This document shows positions 39,025 to 51,084 of a stretch of DNA of 64,000 bases, piece by piece (the first letter of the stretch is position 1; each line of letters starts with the position of its first letter). Both the position numbers and the translations under genes were made by a program. Under the pieces are notes generated by a model that did no database searches, was not told the DNA's origin, and saw only the letters and a list, made by a program, of their open reading frames with translations. The stretch comes from Lentisphaeria bacterium (lineage in GTDB: Bacteria; Verrucomicrobiota; Lentisphaeria; Victivallales; Victivallaceae), in NCBI GenBank assembly GCA_022009855.1, contig CP091727.1:2604001-2668000 (forward strand), read 5' to 3'.

Positions 39025-40038
39025 GTGGTTAGACTGATAGACATTGCGGAACGGGCGGGAGTTTCCCCGGGAACGGTTTCGGCCGTGCTGAGCGGACGGG
39101 GGAACAGCATCCGGTTTTCGAAGGAGAAAGCCGAGAAGATCCGCGCCATCGCCCGGGAGATGAACTATATCCCGAACTTTTCCGCGAAGATGCTGAGCGG
39201 GCAGTCATCGCATACGCTCGGGGTGCTGATCGACAGCGGAGATGTTGCGGTCCGCTACGAACAGCTCGCCGCCATCGACCAGGCGGCGGAACGGCGCGGC
39301 TACCGGCTGCTGATTGCGGAGGCGCATGCCAACGCCGAGAAACTGCTGCTCAACCACCGCACACTGCTCCAGTACGGCGTTGACGGAGTGATCTGCCACG
39401 CCAACAGCGTCCATGAATCGCTGCGGACCGAAAAGAATGTGGTATTCTACGGCGCGGAACCCTTCGACGGCATCCCGTCGGTCTATTATGATATCGAGGC
39501 GGGATATCGCCAGGCTCTGGCGCAGTTCAGGCAGGAAGGACGGAAACGGCCTGCCCTGGTGATGTCCTGGGATATCAAGCGGGATTCCATACGGGCACGG
39601 CATCGGGCGTTCCACAATCTGGAAGATGAACTCTCCGGCGGACTCTTCACCCTGAACTGGGGCAAGGCGTGTTCCAGCGATGTACGGGCGGAGATCGGAA
39701 CGCTGATTGACGAGGTGCTGCTGCCGAAGAAAATCGATGCGCTGATCATGCAGAATGACCTGCTCGCCCTCTCTCTGCTCTTCGAACTGCAGCTGCGCGG
39801 GATCCCGGTGCCGCAGGCGATCTCCGTTGTCGGGCAGGACAACTCGCCGTTCTGCAATTATACCCGGCCCGCGCTTTCGACGATCGATTCCAACCTGGAT
39901 GGACTGGGGAATGCGGTGATGGAACTGATGCTCGAACGGCTGGAGCATCCGGAGCTGCCGATTCGTTCCGTCGGCATTCCCACTTTGCTGGTGAACCGGG
40001 ATACCACCCTTGCAAGACAACATAAGGAGAAGAATTAA
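39025..40038 (+). CDS. LacI-family transcription regulator (locus F)
   Basis: This intact protein has 337 residues, the standard LacI length, with a GTG start. The N-terminal helix-turn-helix is VRLIDIAERAGVSPGTVSAV, with the hinge region ending IPNFSAKMLSG. The sensor domain shows HTLGVLIDSGDV, LQYGVDGVICHAN and ISVVGQDNSPFCNYTRPALS. It is the first gene of the locus with a pilin-like protein, aminotransferase, transporter and GH42-like enzyme. The operator at 38995 lies directly upstream, so autoregulation is likely. The effector sugar is unknown. Confidence 0.9.
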   Translation: MVRLIDIAERAGVSPGTVSAVLSGRGNSIRFSKEKAEKIRAIAREMNYIPNFSAKMLSGQSSHTLGVLIDSGDVAVRYEQLAAIDQAAERRGYRLLIAEAHANAEKLLLNHRTLLQYGVDGVICHANSVHESLRTEKNVVFYGAEPFDGIPSVYYDIEAGYRQALAQFRQEGRKRPALVMSWDIKRDSIRARHRAFHNLEDELSGGLFTLNWGKACSSDVRAEIGTLIDEVLLPKKIDALIMQNDLLALSLLFELQLRGIPVPQAISVVGQDNSPFCNYTRPALSTIDSNLDGLGNAVMELMLERLEHPELPIRSVGIPTLLVNRDTTLARQHKEKN

Positions 40039-40803
40039 ATGATGAGCGAAAAATGTTCCAGAAAATTCACGCTTATTGAACTTTTGATAGTTATTGCGAT
40101 TATTGCAATTCTGGCGGCCCTGCTGCTGCCGGCGCTGAATCGGGCGAGATGCCGGGCATCGTCGATCGCCTGTCTGAATAATTTGAAGCATGTCTCGCTG
40201 ATCTGCCTGCAATATGCCGAGGCATACAAGTCCTATTTTCCGACCTACAACAAATGGAACGGGAAACCGGAATGGGGATATCGCCTGATCTCCGCCGGAT
40301 TTACGAAGGAGTCGGACTGGAAGTCCTTCTCCTGTCCACGGAGCACGTTCGCGGAGAGCTGCGAACCTCTGACGCGGCTGGTCACCTTCTGTTACGGACT
40401 CAATAATGGTTATGTGAGGCAGAAGAATCTTATCAATGTCTTCACCATCACAGACCATAAGGCCAATCATCCATACTTCACCGGCTGGGTCAGCAACGAT
40501 TCCGACCGCGGGTTTTGGGTCGTGGCGAAACTTCCCCAGCCAAGCACCACAATCATGATGGCGGATACGAACGGCTCCAATTCCGCCGGGACCAAAGCTA
40601 CATACCGGGAGTTGAACATGAAGTCGACACTGACCGGTTCCGGTTATCCGAAGGACTTTCACGACAACAACCGCTGCAACATGACATTCTGGGATGGGCA
40701 CGCGGCGGCTGTCAGCGCTGCTGAACTCAACGTGCTTCTGCCGCGCAACGCCGTTCAATTCAGCGGTACAAACTGGAATATTTACGGAATATTAACCAAG
40801 TGA
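40039..40803 (+). CDS. Pilin-like protein with H-x9-DG-like motif (locus F)
   Basis: This intact 254-residue protein starts directly after the regulator stop. A short leader (MMSEKCSRK) precedes FTLIELLIVIAIIAILAALL with Glu+5; the residue before Phe is Lys. The C-terminal motif is H-DNNRCNMTFW-DGH, with ten instead of nine residues between His and Asp. Context is regulator upstream, catabolic and transport genes downstream. It is probably membrane-anchored. No frame breaks. Confidence 0.88.
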   Translation: MMSEKCSRKFTLIELLIVIAIIAILAALLLPALNRARCRASSIACLNNLKHVSLICLQYAEAYKSYFPTYNKWNGKPEWGYRLISAGFTKESDWKSFSCPRSTFAESCEPLTRLVTFCYGLNNGYVRQKNLINVFTITDHKANHPYFTGWVSNDSDRGFWVVAKLPQPSTTIMMADTNGSNSAGTKATYRELNMKSTLTGSGYPKDFHDNNRCNMTFWDGHAAAVSAAELNVLLPRNAVQFSGTNWNIYGILTK

Positions 40804-40891
40804 TCCCGTCGATCCCGCTTCGGACCGGCAACACTCGCGTGCCGGATGTCCATGGGAAAGAAAAAACATACCAGATAAGAGCATATTGAAA

Positions 40892-42055
40892 ATGAACATC
40901 GCACAACGTGTCGCATGCGTTTTGCCTTCGCCTCCCCGGATGATTTACGACCGGGCCGCACACTATTCCAACGTGATCGATCTGACGCTCGGAGATCCTG
41001 ATCTGCCGCCGCCGCTCAACGTGAGGGAAGCGGCATGCAGAGCGATCATGGCGGGGAAAAACCCGTTACTCCGCCAATGCCGGACTGCCGGAACTGCGTT
41101 GTGCCATCGCCGGAGATATTCTGAAAAATACCGGAGTCGGAGCCGATCCTAAAAGCGAAATCATCGTTACCGTCGGCGCGATGGAAGCCGCTTTCCTGAC
41201 GCTTTACACTCTCGTCGAGCCGGGTGACGAGGTGGTTATTCATGCGCCGTTCTGGATCAACTATTCGCAGGTGGTTCGCTCACTCGGAGCGACGCCGGTG
41301 TTTGTTTACACCCGGCCGGAGGATGATTTTCAACTCAGAGCGAAAGATCTTGAAGCGGTTGTCTCCGAAAAGACAAAGGTCGTTGTGCTGAATTCTCCCA
41401 ACAATCCCTCTGGAGCGGTCATTCCGGAAAAAACTCTCGAAGAAATTGCGGAACTTGCACAAAAATACGATTTTACCGTGCTCTCCGATGAAATCTATGA
41501 ATTTCTGATCTATGACGGCTGCCGTTGCCGCAGCATTCGCAGTTTCCCGGGATGAAAGAACGCACCGTTGTCATCAACGGCATGTCAAAGCGTTTTGCGA
41601 TGACCGGCTGGCGGCTGGGATGGGCGGTCGGGCCGGAGGAACTGATTTCGCAGATGACTAAAATGCAGGAGAACATCGTCGCCTGTGCTCCGCTGCCCGC
41701 GCAGCACGCCGGAATCGAGGCTTTGAGTGATCGTACCGACATGGATTACATCCGGGATGAATTCCAGAGGAGGCGCGACGTCATCTTCAACGGCATCAAC
41801 GCCATCGAAGGCTTGATGTGTCATCCGGTGCCGGCGACCTTCTATGCGATGATCGACATCGGCAGTACCGGACTCAGGGCGGAGGAGTTCGCCTTCCGGC
41901 TGCTGGATATGCAGAAGGTGGCCGTGGTGCACGGTTCTGCATACGGCGGGGAACATTACGACAATTTCATCCGCATCGCCTTCACCATGGAGGTGGAGAA
42001 ACTGCAGGAGGCTCTGAGGCGAATCGGCAGGTTCATGGAATCGCTCCGGCGGTGA
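40892..42055 (+). CDS. PLP-dependent aminotransferase, class I/II
   Basis: The reconstructed protein has about 388 residues. Family landmarks are SNVIDLTLGDPDLPPPLNV, VTVGAMEAAFLTLYTLVEPG, VVLNSPNNPSGAVIPE, LSDEIYEFLIYDG and the cofactor-binding Lys in INGMSKRFAMTGWRLGW. It transfers an amino group between an amino acid and a 2-oxo acid using pyridoxal phosphate, like aspartate aminotransferases. ATG 40892 is preferred to the TTG at 40886. Frame breaks near 41060 and 41525 are one base each. It lies between a pilin-like gene and a sugar transporter, an unusual place. It may supply amino-sugar or amino-acid metabolism for the locus. Confidence 0.85.
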
Positions 42056-42245
42056 CGGTGTATTCCGGACGATGAAGCGGAATGTGCGGGGATTTCTGTT
42101 TACGGGAAGCGCTTTTGCAACATAAGATGGGAAACGACAATTTTTTACAGGGGAAAAATGAGAATCGATCACAACAACCGGCCGAAGTGCCATTGCCTGA
42201 TGCCGCGGACGGGGAACCAGCCAGTTGAAGGGGGGACTTTGAAAT

Positions 42246-43597
42246 ATGAGAGCGGCACGTCTGTATCAATGTGGCTCCCTGCGGTACACCCGCTACGGCA
42301 TTGTCATGCTGTTCTTCTGGATCCTCTGGGGCGATTTCTGCCTGGTTCTGCTTGAAAATACCCGGCCGGTGATTGTTCCGCTGCTGCTGCGCTCCCATGA
42401 GGCCAGCAACTTTACCATCGGTCTGTTGTGCGGGAGTATTCCGCCGCTGCTGAACTTTATTGTAAACCCGGTAATCAGCACGGCGAGCGACCGGACCCGG
42501 ACAAGATGGGGAAGGCGGATCCCCTATCTCATGTGCGGAATTCCTTTTGTTTCCATGTTTCTGATCCTGCTCGGATTCAGCGATCAGATCGGCGGGTGGC
42601 TGGCTCATCTGGTACTGGGAAAGGAGGCGGTTGTCGCTCCATTCGTCATCGGGGTTCTGGCTGTGTTTTCGGTCGGATTTCTCTTTTCGACCTGTTTGCC
42701 GGATGCGTTTACTACTATTTGTTTTCCGATGTCGTTCCTAAGGAACTGCTGGGGCGTTTTATGGGATTTTTTCCGTATGGCCGGAAGCTGTGGAGGACTG
42801 CTTTTCAATTTGCTTGTCATGCCCTACGTCCAGACTCACATGACGATCGTGTGCATCATGATTGCAGTGATCTATATCCTCGGTTTCGGCAGCATGTGCC
42901 TGAATGTCAAAGAGGGAGAATATCCTCCACCGGAACCGGCCGGGGAAAAATTCACGGATAAAATCATCCTCTATTTCCGGGAGTGCTTTTCGATGCCCTT
43001 CTGGCTGATCACCTTCTTCGGACTCGGCTTGAACTACGTATCCATTGTCTGCCGACAGCTGTTCAATCTTCTGTATGCCATTGAAACACTTCACATGACG
43101 ACGGCACAGTATGGACGGATCATGGCATGCGGCAGCGTCGTACTGGTCTCTCTGGCGGTTCCGCTGGGCTTTCTGGTGGATCGTTTTCATCCGCTGCGCA
43201 TGATCATCGCTGCGATGTGGCTGGTGATCGGCGCCAATATCTTCGGCTTTTTCTTCTGCCATGACTATGTGACGTTTTTCATCACTTCGATGCTTCTGAC
43301 GGTTGTCTATGCCATGCAGACCAGTTCCGGACTGCCGCTGGCCATCAGTCTTTTCCCCGGAATCAGTTCGGGCAGTTTTCCAGCGCCAACGCGATGGTGA
43401 AGGCGATCATGCTGGTTCTGGCGAACGCGGTGGGCGGCTGGTTTATCGATCTGTTCGGGTATCAGTACATTTTTGTATGGGATTTCCTGTTTACATTCAT
43501 CGCCGTACTGCTGTTGCACTGGGTCTACCGGCGGTGGAAACAGCTCGGGGGCGAAAAGGGATATGTCGCTCCGACAATCGCGATCAGGAGAACTTGA
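42246..43597 (+). CDS. MFS sugar transporter (GPH-like)
   Basis: The reconstructed protein has about 450 residues with 12 predicted membrane helices. The segment VIPVLLRSHEASNFTIGLL-like start, NPVISTASDRTRTRWGRRIP between helices 2 and 3, and the long central loop after CLNVKEGEYPPPE match glycoside-pentoside-hexuronide type carriers. It probably imports mono- or disaccharides released by the neighbouring glycosidase, coupled to a cation. Two compensating one-base breaks (about 42685 and 42770) scramble DLFAGCVYYYLFSDVVPKEL, and another near 43375 shifts the last helices. It is the only sugar transporter in the window. Confidence 0.78.
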
Positions 43598-43766
43598 AGC
43601 CGGAAGAATGAAGAGAGCGCAATACCGTTTGACGTTTCCGGATTGTGGTGATTGCACATATCGTGCGGGCGGGGCAGGCACGGGAAAAGAGCGTTGCTGC
43701 TCCGATGAAAAGATCGAACAATCGATGAAAGAACTTGTATATTCAAAATCGGGCAGGGAGGAATAG

Positions 43767-46700
43767 ATGAAGAGAATAATCCGCAAAACAATGACGTATG
43801 CAGCAGTTCTGATGCTTTCCGCCTGTCAGACGGTTGCGCGAGAGACGGTCGAAAAAGAAACTCGGATGAAAATTAAAAGAACCGATTGTGCCTTGACGAT
43901 TGGCCGGGAGTTTCCGGAGCCGGGGCACACTGACGACCGATGATGACGGCAATCCCGTGTTGACGTATGATTTTTTCCCGGGGCGGCCGGTACGTCGGCG
44001 TCGAAATCCGGCTGCCCGCTCCGGGGTTGAAATCCTTCGCGGTCTCATTTGAGGCGGAGCGGAACTGCCGGGCATCGCTGGTGATTCTGGAGCCCGGAAA
44101 CCGGCTCGAGACCCGGCGGCAACACTATGCCGCCGGCGCCGGTGAAATCGTTATCGATTCCCGAACCCAGTTCATCCAGTCCCGGGCGGCAGTCACCGGC
44201 AGAGGAGAGGCGGTACTCTTCCGGATCGAGAAATCCACCAACGCTCCGTTTAGCGGGCGCATGATCATAAAGGACATCCGCTATTCCGCCGGTGCGCCGG
44301 CGTCGGTTGTTTCGGACAAACCGGATCCCAATGCGCCGGTGAAAGAGCTGACCGTCGTTCCGTCGCTTTTCCATCGCTCTCACGGACTGGAATATCCGGG
44401 CGCGAGAACCATGCAGCTTCAGGTCCCCGAAGGGATCAAACTGGAATATGATTTCACCCATGGCGGCCGTTATATCGGTGCGGAGCTTGACCTGGAATAT
44501 GCCGGCGCGACCCGCTTTGAGATCATTTTCGACGTGCCGCACCGGGTCAAGGTCTTCGGGCGCGCACTTTTCCCCGGCGGTTTTTACGAGACTCCAGCGG
44601 CATATTTCGAGGCGGGGACTGAGCTCAAGTTCACCATTGCCGCCAATGGTCCCTGGCGCAAGGTGCAGGGGCGTGCCGGACTGGATGGTGTGCTCGGCGG
44701 CGACATCGACCGGGCGATGCTCTGTGTGGAGAAAGCACCGGGTACTCCTGACGTCGGGAGCATCACCTATCGGAAGGTGATTTATTACGGCGCCGAAACT
44801 CCGCACGGCGAGAAGATCGCTCCGGCTTTGTCTCTCCCATCGCCGGTGTTTCTGTGGGATAAAGATCACGTTCAGCAGGTGAAAAACGGCGAGACGAAGC
44901 CCGGTATTCCCGGATGGTTCGCCGCTGACGTCCGGTTTGGCGGCACCGATTTTTCGATCGATCGGAACCGGCTGAATCCCAAAGCGTTCTCAATTTCGGC
45001 GTGGATTTACGTGGGGAAAGCGGATTCCTCATTTGCAAACGAGACCGGGACGTATCGTGACATCATCCGGAAAACGACAGTCAACTCCTTCGCAGCGAGC
45101 ACCGAGTTCAAGTTCTCCCTCTGCAAGATGGTACCTGAACTGGCGTTTCAGGATGAAAACGGCATCTGGTGCGGCGTCATGCGGTATGGAAAGAATTTCC
45201 GTTCCGGAAACAACGGGAAGGAGTTCAAGCCGATCATCAGCCTGCCGCGGGTCAGGGGAAAATGAGTGGACCATGATTACCGGAACGTTTGACGCCGGAA
45301 CGATCCGTACCTACATCAACGATGAATTCATTCTGGAATCCCGTTATCCCGGGCAGCGGAACATGTATTTTTCCACATCTCCGCTGAAACTCGGCAACCT
45401 TTTCGGCATGGTCGATAATATCGCCGTCTATGACAAGGCGCTGAAACCGGGGGAGGTCGCGCTGCGATACCGTGAAACGCAGGCGCAGTATGCGGGCAAG
45501 CAGTTTGCCCTGACTCCGCGGACCCGTGAGTTCCTGTCCACATTTGATCGCGATTTCAAGAAGCTTCTGCCGATCACGAAGCGCTATCTGGAGCATCTGC
45601 CGGAACGGGAACAGTACGATCATACGCCGGCTTTTACGCTCGGCCGGGTCAACGGGCAGATCATGATCCTCCGCGACGGCAGGCCGGAAACCAGCTTCTG
45701 CGTCGCTCCGGTGAATGCCTGGTTCCCGAAAGGCAGCGAAGCGGTGGCCGATTTCGCCGCGGCAGGCACACCGTATGTCCAGACGGTTTCCAACATCAAC
45801 CCGAAACATGGCGGATGGGGGGATTCTCTTGATTTCACCTATCTGGAACAGAATCTGGAGACGACGATGAAGTATCATCCGAACTGCCGGGTGATCATAC
45901 GGGTCAGTCTGGAACCGCCGGCATGGTGGAAGGCGCAGCACCGCGATGAAGCCGACCGCACCGAGGGCGGCAAAACCAGCAATATGCCCAGCATGAGCAG
46001 TACGGTCTGGCAGCAGGATGCGGCAAAGGCGCTGCAGCGCCTGATCGAACATTTTGAAAATCATCCGGTATACGGGCCGCGGATTGCCGGTTATCTGCTC
46101 GGCGGCGGACGCGCCAGCGAAATGGTACTGGTATGCCTCCCGTTACGGCTGGATCGACTACAATCCGAAGAACGTTCAGCGTTTCCGCCGTTGGCTGAAA
46201 AAACACTATCACGGCGATGTCGGGAAACTTCGCGCGGCATGGAACAACGATACCGTCACCTTTGAGACGGCGGAAATCCCTTCCGGCAGGCTGCGCGGAA
46301 CTTCGGAACATGGATTTTTCCGCGATCTCAAAAAAGCGATGCCGGTGGCCGACCACCTGCGCTATATGAGTGAAGTGATCAGCGGCTGCATCTCAAAGAT
46401 GGCGGCGGCGGCGCGCAAAAGCATGAAAACCCCCAAGCTGATCGGGGTGTTCAACGGCTACTCCACCTGGCACGATGATCTGAGCAATCAGGGGTTCCTG
46501 AACTTCGGCCGGGTGCTTGCCGATCCCAATATCGACTTCATCGCTTCGCCGGTGTGCTATCTCAACCGGCGGGCCGGATTCGCCGGAGACTACATGAATG
46601 GTTTCACCGCCGGCATCCGGCTGCACGGCAAGCTCTATTATGACGAGGCGGATATGCGTACCTGTTTCTGCAACGACACCAATGCCTACAAGACAACCAC

Positions 46701-47696
46701 TCCGGAGGAGACCCGGTGTGTCTTATGGCGCAGCTGGGGAAATGCGATGACGCAGGGGACGACGCTCTGGTGGCTGCTGCTGGCCGGGAACAATACTTTC
46801 CACGATGAAAAATTGATTTCAGACATTGCGGAGATGAGCCGGCTGGAACAGAAGATCGTCACTCATGACCGCAGGCCGGTTGCCGAAATTGCAGTATTCT
46901 GTGATGAGGAAAGCATGTGTTTCGTCAATTCCCGGCAGAGAGTGTTTCACGCCTTCAACCGCGAGGCGCGGGAACGCCTCGCGCACATCGGGGCCCTGAT
47001 GGATTTCTATCTGCTGAGCGATATCGGCAACGTGAATATGCCGGATTACAAAATCTATGTTTTCCTCAACGCCTACTACATGACGCCGGAGAAGCGGGCG
47101 TCGATCCAAAAAAGCTCGCAAAAAACAATGCGATTGCCGTCTGGTGCCACGCGCCGGGATATCTCTCGCCGCAGGGCAATCTGCATTCGACGATGAAAGA
47201 GCTGACCGGATTCCGTTTCGGCGATATTTCCAAGGTAAGCCGGACGCCGCTCGTTTTCACCTCGGCCGGGAAAGAGTTGCTGCCGGACATGGCAAAAGAG
47301 AACCGGGAGGAGTACACCATGTCGCCGCTCTTCTTTGTCAAACCCGATGCAGAAGACACGGTTCTGGCAAATATCGGCAAAGCTCCGGTACTGGTCAAAC
47401 GTCAGGAAGTTTTCGGAACGTCACTTTTCTCCGCGGTGCCGCCGACTGCCGCACTGCTGCGAGATCTCTGCCGGGCGAACGGCATTCATATCTATATCGG
47501 CAGCAACGATGTTCTCCGGGCAAATGCCGGCGTGGTGATGGTTCATGCTTCGTCTGCCGGAGTGAAACGGATCAACATTCCTTGGCAGACGCCGGTACGG
47601 GAGGTGGTTTCCGGCAGAATTTTCAACAATGCCGGAAAGATTGAACTGCCGATGAAATTCGGTCAGACCGCAATTTTTATTCCTGCATCGCGTTGA
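43767..47696 (+). CDS. GH42-like lipoprotein glycosidase with LamG-like domain (locus F)
   Basis: The reconstructed protein has about 1,305 residues. The signal peptide ends in a lipobox (LMLSACQ), so it is a lipoprotein. Two related beta domains follow, each with a GGRY-V/I-G-VE/AE core (near 43980 and 44465). A LamG/concanavalin-like domain comes next (AFSISAWIYVGKADSS, TYINDEFILESRYPG, DNIAVYDKALKPGEVALRY). The GH42-like barrel then shows YLLGGGRASEWYWYASR with the acid/base Glu and GKLYYDEADMRT with a likely nucleophile, and a C-terminal trimerisation-like domain. Frame breaks near 43925, 45258, 46120 and 47110 are one base each. GGGAGG precedes the ATG. It probably cleaves beta-galactosides at the cell surface. 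Confidence 0.75.
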
Positions 47697-47723
47697 CGGG
47701 CGGCCGGTGCGGGGAAATACCGC

Positions 47724-47751
47724 TTGCTTTTCTTTCGCGGCGTGCTAGATT
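47724..47751 (+). promoter_or_regulatory. Sigma70-type promoter of the esterase gene
   Basis: TTGCTT (47724-47729) and TAGATT (47746-47751), the latter within TGCTAGATT, an extended -10 form, are 16 bases apart and about 105 bases before the start codon. Confidence 0.5.
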
Positions 47752-47855
47752 ATTCCATTCGGAGACGGCGGTCGGCGGGAGACATCTCTCCTCCTCCCGG
47801 ACGACCCGAAGCGGAGGCGCTTTCGATGCAGTTGCAAATCAAACGAGGTGAAGGA

Positions 47856-49773
47856 ATGCGTTTTTCTCCTTATTCCGATCTGATGCAGCGCTATTACGGC
47901 AGGATGGCGCGGGAGTGCGCCGCAAGGCGGCGCCGGGAGCTGGCCGCGGTGGATTCTCCGGAGAAGGCGCTGGCATACGTCCAGCTCGCCCGGGAGCGGA
48001 TCCGTACCGCCTTCGGTCCCTTGCCGGAGCGGCGTGTCGCGAATGTCGCCACCACAGGTGTGATCGAGCGTGACGACGTGCGGATGGAGAAGATTCTTTT
48101 CGAATGCGCCCCGGCTTCCACATGACCGGCATCCTCTACCGGCCGCTGCGGCTGGAGACTCCGGCGCCCGGCGTGCTCGCATTGCTCGGCCACAACGACA
48201 ACGGCAAGGCGGCCCGCAACCAGCAGAGCTGCTGCGTCGGACTTGCCCGCAAAGGGGCGGTGGTGTTCTCCGTCGATCCGATAGGGCAGGGGGGAGAAAG
48301 CAGTATCCGGAGGATCCGCGGCGCACCGGCTGTGTCTGGGAGCACAACATGGCGGGCAAACAGCTCTCGCTCTGCGGCGAGTTTTTTCGGGGCGTGGCGG
48401 TTGGCCGATGCGAAGGCGGCGCTCGACTGTCTCGCCGCCCGTCCCGAGGTTGACGGAGCGAGACTTGCCGTGACCGGCGCTTCCGGCGGTGGAACGCTTT
48501 CGAGCTACCTTTTCGCGCTGGACGACCGGCTGAGCATGGCGGCTCCCGCCTGTTACCTTACCACCTTCCGGCGCAACTTTGAGAATGAGCTGCCGACCGA
48601 TGCGGAACAGATTCCGCCGGGGCTGTGGGCGGCGGGCGGCGACATGGCGGACTTTCTGATCGCCCGCGCGCCGCATCCGGCGCTGATTCTGGCGGTGGAG
48701 GATGACTTCTTCGATCCGCGCGGCGCGACGGAGACGCTGGAAGAGGCGCGGCGCATCTACGCGCTTCTGGGGGCGGAACAGGAGGTCGAACTCTTCGTCG
48801 GCGAGGGCGGCCACTGCCTCGGGCCGCAGCTGCGGCGTGCGGCGTATGAGTTCTTCACCCGCCACTGGTTCGGGCGGGGAACGGCGTGGAAGAGCCTTTC
48901 GAACCGCTTCCCGACGAGGAACTTTTCGTCACCCCCGGCGGGCTGGTGGCGGAACTTCCGGGCGAGGTGACGCTGCCGGACCATCTCGCCCGCCGGGCGG
49001 CGGAGTCGGTGCGGAATCGTTCGCCGGAAGGGGCCCGGATTGCCGATTTCCTGAAGCGTTCCCTTCAGGCGGAACCTGCGGTTGCTGCTCCGGAGTACCG
49101 GGTCCTGCGCGGCCGTACCGGGGAAAACGGTCTCAGCTGTCTTGCTCTGCAGATCGAGCCGGAAGCGGAAGCGTTTCTGCAGTTCCGCAGGACCTGGGGA
49201 GCATTTCACCTGCCGCCGGGGGAAAAGTGCACGCTCTATCTGCCGCACGTCGATGCGGAAGAGGAGTTCGACGCCGGAATTCCGGAGGAGTCGGAGTTTC
49301 AGGGCCGCTCTTCGCGCTGGATGTGCGCGGCTCCGGAAAATCGGCGCCGCTGACCTGCGACCGGGGAAGGGATTACTTCGATATGTACGGCAGCGACTAC
49401 TTCTACGACGCGACCGGTCAGCTGCTCAACTCCCCTTATCTCGGCGGAAAGGTGCGGGATCTCTTCGGCGCGATCGCGCTGCTGCACTCCGTCGGATACA
49501 CCGAACTCACCCTCGTCGGGCGCGGCCTCGGCGGGCTAATTGCGGCCTATGCCGCCGGGATCGATTCCACCGGAATCCGGCGCATCCGGCTGCGGAACGT
49601 GCCCGCTCCTGGGGCGAGCTGATGCGGAAGGGGAGTTTCTCTGGCCGCAGTCCCACCTGATTCCGGGAATGCTCCGGGAATTCGACCTCGACGATCTCTA
49701 CCGGCTGCTGGCGGAGCGGTGCGACTTCCGGCTCTCCGACCCGTGGGACGGCTTCTTTCAGTCGGCGGAGTGA
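47856..49773 (+). CDS. Two-domain alpha/beta hydrolase, esterase-like
   Basis: The reconstructed protein has about 640 residues, in two hydrolase-like halves. The first has ALLGHNDNGKAARNQQ, the nucleophile elbow GASGGG, an Asp in VEDDFFDPRG and a His in GEGGHCLG, a complete triad. The second half ends in LVGRGLGGLIAAYAAG, where the nucleophile Ser of the elbow is replaced by Gly, so it is probably inactive or structural. Acetylxylan-esterase-like tandem hydrolases with this layout occur in PVC and Bacteroidota polysaccharide loci. No signal peptide is seen. At least six one-base breaks occur (first near 48110, last near 49620). AAGGA precedes ATG 47856, and the gene has its own promoter and terminator. 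Confidence 0.7.
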
Positions 49774-49817
49774 CCGGCTCCGATCTGGTTCGGTATTGTA
49801 AGGCGCAGAACATTAGG

Positions 49818-49854
49818 AACTTCCGCTGTTTCGGTTCGAGGCGGAAGTTTTTTT
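49818..49854 (+). terminator. Rho-independent terminator of the esterase gene
   Basis: AACTTCCGC and GCGGAAGTT form a 9-bp stem followed by a T run, 45 bases after the stop codon. Confidence 0.88.
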
Positions 49855-49874
49855 CTGTTTTTTTCGTTCCGGTA

Positions 49875-49923
49875 TTGCTTTTTAAAATGGTTTATGGTAT
49901 AATATTAATGTAATACACCAATA
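49875..49923 (+). promoter_or_regulatory. Promoter and possible operator of locus G
   Basis: TTGCTT (49875-49880) and TATAAT (49898-49903) are 17 bases apart. Downstream, GTAATACACCAATACAC contains two ATACAC half-sites, a possible operator, 20 bases before the regulator start codon. Confidence 0.65.
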
Positions 49924-49944
49924 CACTTTGAGAGGGAGAAGGCG

Positions 49945-51084
49945 ATGAAACCATCCGTCATCATCAAGGACGGCCGGGAGGCGGCGTATCTGCAGGTTGC
50001 GCGGCAGCTCCGGAGCCGTCTGGGGGAGGGGAAACTTCTCCGTGACGACGGCAGGCTGCCGAGTTTCCGGCAGCTTTCGGCGGAGTACGAGGTGAGCATC
50101 TGCGTGATTCAGCAGGCGATGCGGCTGCTGCGCGAGGAGTCGCTGATCGAGGTGCACCACGGTCGGAGCGGGCGGGTGGTCGCCGATGCTCCGGTGAAGA
50201 CGGCGATTCTCAAGCTCGGGTTGATCCATCCGTATGCGCCTGACGGTCCGTTCGGACGACTGTTGCCCCTATGCGCTGCTCAAGGCTACCGAAGAGCATC
50301 ACTGCGATGCGATGGTGACGGTACGTTCCTCCCGGCGGAATGCGAAGCAGGAGCGGGAAATCGCCGAAAATCTGCTCTACAACGGGTTCGACGGCATCAT
50401 TCTCTCGCCGGAGGACACCTTTGCCAACGCGGCGTTTTTTCGAGGAGCTGTCGCAGTCGGTGCCGGTGATGCTGCTCGATCAGGCGATTCCCGGGAGTTT
50501 TCTGCCGGCGGTGGTGACCGACTACGCCGAAGGCGGCGACCGGATCGGGCGGGACCTCCGCGCCCGGGGGGCGGAAACGGGTTCTCGCGCTGCTCAATAT
50601 TCAAAACAACAGCAGTATCCGGGACATGCTTCAGGCTCTGGAGCGGCATGTTGAGGTCCGCCGGCTCGAGGTACCGCTGTTCGACGCGGAAAATGAGATC
50701 GGGAACGGCAGCTACTCCCTGTGGAATCAGGTGGCGGAACAATTGAAAGAGGCGTTGCAGAAGGATTCCGCCGATGTGCTGTTCAGTCCCTTCAGCTGGC
50801 ATCTTGATCTCCTGTACTGCAACGAGGTCCCGGCGGAGCTGCATCGCGGACGGCTGGCGGTTTCTCTCGTTAACGGATCGGTGAACTATTATTCCCGGGC
50901 GTATTTCCAGGAGGAGCTCATTGAGTGGCGCAGTTCCTTTCTCGATCTCTACCCGGCCGCGCTGGAGCGGTTGCTCAGATGGCGCGGTTCCGGCCGCCGC
51001 CCGACGGGGACGAAGAATTTGAAGATCACATTCTACCGGGAATATCACGCAAATCACCACAACGACGGAAAGGAGTTGCAATGA
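49945..51084 (+). CDS. GntR/LacI-type hybrid regulator (locus G)
   Basis: The GntR winged helix reads EAAYLQVARQLRSRLGEGKL, LPSFRQLSAEYEVSICVIQQ and HHGRSGRVVAD. The sensor domain has LGLIHPYAPDGPF, YNGFDGIILSPEDTF, SVPVMLLDQAIPGSFLP and ALLNIQNNSSIRDMLQALER. Breaks near 50262, 50440 and 50575 are one base each. GGGAG precedes the ATG. The stop overlaps the ATG of the esterase gene (51081-51084), so translation is coupled. It heads an operon with an acetylxylan esterase, a GH5 enzyme and a pilin-like gene. It is probably a repressor released by a xylan- or mannan-derived sugar. Confidence 0.78.
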
